Part shown: one piece after another, positions 60,177 to 64,000 of the stretch
How the letters are laid out: each line of letters starts with the position of its first letter
Position numbering within the stretch: the stretch's first letter is position 1
Assembly (NCBI GenBank): GCA_002394685.1
Contig: DGUP01000010.1
Coordinates: forward strand, 8,293-72,292
Length of the DNA stretch: 64,000 nt
From: Treponema sp. UBA4307
GTDB taxonomy: Bacteria > Spirochaetota > Spirochaetia > Treponematales > Treponemataceae
Direction of reading: 5' to 3'
The notes under the pieces: model-generated
The model's database searches: none
Told to the model about the DNA's origin: nothing
Seen by the model: the letters and a program-made list of their open reading frames with translations, nothing else
Position numbers and translations under genes: made by a program

Positions 60177-61310
60177 ATGAATGTAATTTTAATGTACGGC
60201 GGAAGATCCGGGGAACATGAAATTTCCCTTATGTCATGCGCATCAGTTGCAAGAAACATTTCAGCTTCTCACAACGTAAAATTGATTTCCATCAGCAAGG
60301 ATGGAAAATGGTATCTGGAAGATGATTCTGTAATTAATGAATTGAAAAATAATCCTCAGGCAAAGCTTGAAGTTCATCCAGTAGAAGCAAATCGTGTTTC
60401 TGTAATTCCCGGCAGTGCAAAAGATCAGACTTTCTTTGCAAAAGGCCAGGCTATTCCATGCGATGTAGTTTTCCCTGTTATGCACGGAACCTATTCAGAA
60501 GACGGAACAATTCAGGGACTTTTTGAAATGTGTTCAATTCCATACGTTGGCTGCCAGACACTTTCTTCTGCTGCCACAATGGACAAGGAAACCACAAAGA
60601 TTCTCTGGAAATCAGCAGGTCTTCCTGTTGTTCCATACATGTGCCTTACAAAATCTGACATTAATGACAGCAAACGTTATGACCAGCTTTTACAGCAGGC
60701 CGCTGACACTCTTAAATTCCCGCTCTTTGTAAAGCCATGTTCAGCAGGATCAAGCGACGGTGCAAGCAAGGCAAACAACATGAGGGAACTTTCATACGCA
60801 CTCATGGATGCTTTCAGTTGGGACAATAAAGTTCTTATTGAAAAAGCAATTAATGCACGTGAAATTGAATGTTCCGTTACAGGAAACTCCATCACTCAGG
60901 ATTCTGCCCGTCCATGCACAATGCTCAAAGCATACGGTCCTGGTGAAATTGTTCCAAAGCACACTTTCTATGACTACGATGCAAAGTACAATGATCCTGA
61001 CGGCGCAGAACTTAAAATTCCTGCCCTTCTTGATGACAAAAAGCTGGATGAAATTCGCAAAACTGCAATGGAAGCTTACAAAGTTGTTAATGCCAGCGGT
61101 TTAAGCCGTGTAGATTTTTTCATTGACAGAGACACAGGGGACACTTACTTAAATGAAATCAATACACTTCCAGGATTTACCTCAATTTCAATGTTCCCAA
61201 AAATGTGTGAAGCTTTCGGCCTGAAATATACAGACTTAATTGATTACCTCCTTGACGAAGCCCTTGCCGCTTACCAGGACAAATCAAGACTCTGCACTTC
61301 TCGCTCTTAA
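60177..61310 (+). CDS. ddl: D-alanine--D-alanine ligase
   Basis: A 377-residue ATP-grasp enzyme that joins two D-alanines for peptidoglycan. MYGGRSGEHEISLMSC at the start, VMHGTYSEDGTIQGLFE with the Glu and Ser of the active site, VKPCSAGSSDGASKANN, EIECSVTGN, and NEINTLPGFTSISMFPKM near the end are diagnostic. LIEKAINAREIECSV is the ATP-binding side. TTAGGAGAACTAC precedes the ATG. Same strand as murE and probably cotranscribed; wall synthesis genes pair here. It is followed by a palindromic element and a terminator. Confidence 0.96.
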   Translation: MNVILMYGGRSGEHEISLMSCASVARNISASHNVKLISISKDGKWYLEDDSVINELKNNPQAKLEVHPVEANRVSVIPGSAKDQTFFAKGQAIPCDVVFPVMHGTYSEDGTIQGLFEMCSIPYVGCQTLSSAATMDKETTKILWKSAGLPVVPYMCLTKSDINDSKRYDQLLQQAADTLKFPLFVKPCSAGSSDGASKANNMRELSYALMDAFSWDNKVLIEKAINAREIECSVTGNSITQDSARPCTMLKAYGPGEIVPKHTFYDYDAKYNDPDGAELKIPALLDDKKLDEIRKTAMEAYKVVNASGLSRVDFFIDRDTGDTYLNEINTLPGFTSISMFPKMCEAFGLKYTDLIDYLLDEALAAYQDKSRLCTSRS

Positions 61311-61350
61311 CTCTAAAACAGCCCGAATGTTAAGTTTTGAAATTCTCTTG

Positions 61351-61520
61351 ATGTAACAAAAAAACGGCGCGAAGGAGTAAAACGGCTTACGGAAACACTC
61401 ATTTTGTGCTGCCGCGGGAGCGGCAACCGTATATAATTACAAGCACAAAATGCGTGTAGCAGGCGAGCCTGCGATTCCGATAAGACGTTTTACGACTGGG
61501 AGCCGTTTTTTTTGTTACAT
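61351..61520. repeat. 170-bp nested palindrome
   Basis: Outer arms ATGTAACAAAAAAACGGC (61351) and its complement (61503-61520) with one base difference in the A-run. Second arms contain TAAAACG and CTTA, and a central stem-loop (61395-61457) with inner hairpin GCCGCGGGAGCGGC. The central part is a copy of 25148-25213 in the other orientation. The final GCCGTTTTTTTT could also end transcription of ddl. Confidence 0.82.
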
Positions 61521-61539
61521 CAGAAAATTTAAAAACACT

Positions 61540-61580
61540 AAGACCGCTTTCTCCAAAAGAGTCAGCGGTCTTTTTTTATT
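61540..61580 (+). terminator. Terminator after ddl
   Basis: AAGACCGC ... GCGGTCTT with TTTTTTTATTTTTT on the plus strand. It lies between the convergent ends of ddl and the ABC ATPase gene; the minus strand lacks a long T-run. Confidence 0.85.
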
Positions 61581-61582
61581 TT

Positions 61583-62386
61583 TTACTGAAGAAGCATCTG
61601 GTCATTACTAAGGGAATGCTTTTTAATTGCCTTAAAGCGGGCAACAATATCATCCATTGTAAGTTTTGCTTTTTCTTCCTTATCAATATCCAGAATTATT
61701 TCACCGCCGTCCATCATCAAAAGCCGGGTTCCATAATCCAGGGCATGCTGCATATTATGTGTAATCATCATTACAGTAAGATTATTTTCTTCAGCAAACT
61801 TTCTTGTAAGCTTCATGATGATTTCTGCATTTCCCGGATCCAGGGCCGCAGTATGTTCATCCAGCAAAAGAATATCCGGCTTTGACATAACAGCCATAAG
61901 TAAAGTAAGGGCCTGTCTCTGTCCTCCTGAAAACTGTTCAACGTTATCATTAAGACGATTCTCAAGTCCCATATCAAGAACCTTAAGCTGCTCCTTAAAC
62001 TGCTGGCGGGTTTTATTGTTCAAACTGATTCTCAATCCCTTCCAGCCTTTTTTGCTTGCAATAATCATATTGTCTTCAAGAGACATTTTTCCAGCTGTAC
62101 CTAAAAGAGGATTCTGGAAAATGCGGCCGATATACTTTGCCCTTTTATACTCCGGCTCTTTTGTAATGTTTCGCAGACTTCCATTATCTTCCAGAAAAAT
62201 TTTTCCTGTACTTGGAGTAAGGTTTCCCGAAATAAGATTCATCAAAGTAGTTTTACCTGCACCGTTTGAACCGATTACAGTAATAAAATCACCTTTATTA
62301 ACAGTAAGATTTATATTTTTCAGAGCCTGGTTTTCATCTGGAGTTCCCGGATGAAAAGTAATTCCAATATTTTCAAGTTTAAGCAT
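61583..62386 (-). CDS. ABC transporter ATPase
   Basis: A 267-residue single-cassette ATPase: Walker A GSNGAGKTTLMNLI, signature QFSGGQRQALTLL, Walker B DILLLDEHTAALDP, and switch histidine VMMITHN. It belongs with the permease and binding protein upstream, a transporter type (COG1101/COG4120/COG2984) present in many Firmicutes and spirochaetes with uncertain substrate (tryptophan/tyrosine-related or others). Its start overlaps the permease stop by eight bases. Confidence 0.92.
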   Translation of the reverse strand: MLKLENIGITFHPGTPDENQALKNINLTVNKGDFITVIGSNGAGKTTLMNLISGNLTPSTGKIFLEDNGSLRNITKEPEYKRAKYIGRIFQNPLLGTAGKMSLEDNMIIASKKGWKGLRISLNNKTRQQFKEQLKVLDMGLENRLNDNVEQFSGGQRQALTLLMAVMSKPDILLLDEHTAALDPGNAEIIMKLTRKFAEENNLTVMMITHNMQHALDYGTRLLMMDGGEIILDIDKEEKAKLTMDDIVARFKAIKKHSLSNDQMLLQ

Positions 62387-63344
62387 TTTGACCTCCCGCA
62401 GTATCTGCTTTAGGATAAGGCCGCTTCATATGTCTGTTGAAATAAGAAATCACATCTGCCTTTGAAATAATCAGACAGAGAATGATTAGAAGGCCGGTAA
62501 TCAGCTTAAGGTCATTTGCAGTAAGACCAATCTTATATCCGTAGCTGCGGCCAATATACATCAAGCCTCTGTAAATTATTGAACCCAGAATTACGCGAAG
62601 AGTTTGAAGACCAATTTTATTTGAGCGGATGAAAAACTCTCCCAGCATAAGGGAAGCAAGTCCGGAAACAATTATTCCCGTTCCAGAACCAACATCTGCA
62701 AATCCGGAATACATTGCGGCCATTGCACCTGCCAGAGCGGCCATTCCGTTACCTAAACAAATTCCAATTGTTGTTACGGCTTTAGGATTAACTCCCTGGG
62801 AAACAACCATCTGCCGGTTTGAGCCCAGAGCACCCATTGTTAAACCAAAATCCGTATGAAAGAAAAGATCCAGGAGGAACTTAATTAAAAGAATTACACC
62901 TAAAAGGAAAAGAGCTATCATCCATCCTGAAAAAGCAACTTCAGCAATTCCATGAGCCTTAGCATAAACTACAGCTGCTTCCTTAATATTGGACATAACT
63001 GTTGGAACTTTAAGGAAAGAAACGTTAGCCCTGTTATGCATAATTCTCAGGTTAACCGAATAGAGCATTGTCATTGTTAAAATACCTGACAAAAGATCCG
63101 GAATATTTAACTTGGTATAAATTAAAGCAGTAATCAGTCCGGCGCACATTCCTGCTGCAAAAGAAATAAGAAGTGCAAGGATTGGATTTACACCCGCAAG
63201 AAGAAGTGAGGCTAAAACACAGGCTCCAAGCGGAAAGGAACCATCCACAGTCATATCGCAGAAATTTAAAACACGGAATGTGGTAAAAACTCCAAGTACC
63301 ATAATTCCGTAAATAAATCCTTCAATTAAAATGTTTTGAATCAT
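62379..63344 (-). CDS. ABC transporter permease
   Basis: A 321-residue permease with eight to nine spans: EGFIYGIMVLGVFTTFRVLNFCDMTVDGSFPLG at the start and LGSNRQMVVSQGVNPKAVTTIGICLGNGMAALAGAMAAMY in the ATPase-contact part. AGGAAAAG lies before the ATG. Middle gene of the three-gene operon; a terminator (63355-63421) separates it from the binding-protein gene. Confidence 0.92.
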   Translation of the reverse strand: MIQNILIEGFIYGIMVLGVFTTFRVLNFCDMTVDGSFPLGACVLASLLLAGVNPILALLISFAAGMCAGLITALIYTKLNIPDLLSGILTMTMLYSVNLRIMHNRANVSFLKVPTVMSNIKEAAVVYAKAHGIAEVAFSGWMIALFLLGVILLIKFLLDLFFHTDFGLTMGALGSNRQMVVSQGVNPKAVTTIGICLGNGMAALAGAMAAMYSGFADVGSGTGIIVSGLASLMLGEFFIRSNKIGLQTLRVILGSIIYRGLMYIGRSYGYKIGLTANDLKLITGLLIILCLIISKADVISYFNRHMKRPYPKADTAGGQNA

Positions 63345-63354
63345 TTTCTTTTCC

Positions 63355-63421
63355 TAAAAAAAAATCTGGCTGTCAGCAGCGGAAATTCAGTTTAACACAG
63401 AATTGTCCACATTGACAGCCA
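63355..63421 (-). terminator. Intercistronic terminator/attenuator
   Basis: Minus strand TGGCTGTCA ... TGACAGCCA with a 37-base loop, followed by nine T with one A interruption, just before the permease gene. Same placement as in the nucleoside operon. Confidence 0.75.
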
Positions 63422-63443
63422 AATTATTTTCTGATTATTTCAA

Positions 63444-64000
63444 TTATTTGTTTTCGAGAACACCGTTTTCAATAATCATATTTGCTTTTGAAAGCCATTC
63501 TTCAGGAATTGTAATTCCACAGTTTGCTGCAGCATCAAGATCAAAAAGCAAATCTGAATCACTTGGGTCAGTCATAAATCTTACAGGAATGTCTGATGGA
63601 TTTGCACCCTTGAGGATATCAACAACCATTTCTCCAGTAGCATAACCTGCCTTGTAGTAGTTAAAGCCGGAAGCCATAAAGATACCTCCTTCCATAGCGC
63701 CAGTTACGTCACCAGAGAAGATAGGCTTTTTTGCATCACCGAAAACCTGAACCAGAGAAGCGAGTGCAGAGAATACAGTGTTGTCTGTTGTTAAATAGAT
63801 TCCGTCTACACGATCAACAATTGACTGTGCAGCAGTGATTACTTCAGCTGAAGTTGAAATTGCCTGTTCAACAAGATTAAGACCTGCTTCCTGACACCCC
63901 TGGCGTACCAGTTCAAGAGCAGAAATTGAGTTTGCTTCAGAGCTTGTATAAATGTAACCAAGAGTTTTAATTCCTGTAAGTTCAGCAAACATCTTAATAT
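63444..64000 (-). CDS. ABC transporter substrate-binding protein, 5' end beyond window
   Basis: The frame is open to the window edge (185 codons visible); the ATG at 63992 is internal. The visible C-terminal part reads TLGYIYTSSEANSISALELV, DGIYLTTDNTVFSALASL, PIFSGDVTGAMEGGIFMASGFNYYKAGYATGEMV and PSDIPVRFMTD, which is the periplasmic-binding fold of the ABC_sub_bind (PF04392) family. It feeds the permease and ATPase downstream. Substrate unknown. Confidence 0.9.
   Translation of the reverse strand, partial: IKMFAELTGIKTLGYIYTSSEANSISALELVRQGCQEAGLNLVEQAISTSAEVITAAQSIVDRVDGIYLTTDNTVFSALASLVQVFGDAKKPIFSGDVTGAMEGGIFMASGFNYYKAGYATGEMVVDILKGANPSDIPVRFMTDPSDSDLLFDLDAAANCGITIPEEWLSKANMIIENGVLENK

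Noticed and set aside
1..64000. rRNA or tRNA genes
   Set aside because: Read through the intergenic stretches; no TTCGA-type T-loops in cloverleaf context or rRNA signature blocks were seen.

Overview
The window (about 40 % G+C) looks like a chromosomal segment of a spirochaete of the genus Treponema, probably a gut or rumen commensal. The clues are a PnrA/TmpC-type purine nucleoside ABC operon, SPOR-domain envelope proteins, FecR-domain and barrel-like envelope proteins, flagellar-protein paralogues, a beta-mannosidase, and -10 boxes often placed 6-8 bases before a start codon. This is inference from protein character; no database search was run.

Layout. 0-6 kb: an AgcS-type amino-acid/sodium symporter (cut by the window edge) under a glycine riboswitch with terminator, a GltS-like symporter, a previously easy-to-miss 40-residue ORF, and a secreted SPOR protein with a long Pro-Val-Glu-Glu repeat. 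6-13 kb: chemoreceptor, polA-coaE, a second SPOR protein, ybaK. 13-19 kb: CHASE2 adenylate cyclase and a three-gene envelope operon ending in a FecR-domain protein. 19-25.7 kb: two islands of palindromic and tandem repeats around a beta-mannosidase and nudC. 25.8-38.3 kb: accessory region with an Rpn-type nuclease, a possible operon of ADP-ribose-handling enzymes with an orphan FliM-FliN-like fusion, AAA ATPases, an ankyrin lipoprotein and several truncated genes. 39-43 kb: RecQ-like helicase, GNAT, hisH-hisF. 43-52.8 kb: accessory genes, including two overlapping genes whose products match only the cytoplasmic domains of the flagellar/type III export gate proteins FlhA and FlhB, two paralogous lipoproteins with retropepsin-like repeats, a DUF4143 ATPase and a deleted IS3 element. 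52.9-64 kb: purine nucleoside ABC operon, queD, murE-ddl, and a second ABC transporter cut by the window end.

The most interesting system is the pair at 43974-46041: a soluble FlhA-C-like protein translationally coupled to a FlhB-C-like protein that lacks the NPTH autocleavage site and carries a long new C-terminal region, preceded by a leader that can fold into a three-way junction. An orphan FliM-FliN fusion lies 15 kb away. Together they suggest that cytosolic parts of the flagellar/type III machinery have been reused without the membrane channel; what they do is unknown.

Two further themes are a family of nested palindromes (19-21, 25, 61 kb) whose stems change in compensatory fashion between copies, and a set of apparently leaderless genes (polA, the cyclase, nudC, hisH, a DUF4143 ATPase, queD, murE) whose -10 box lies 6-8 bases before the start codon.
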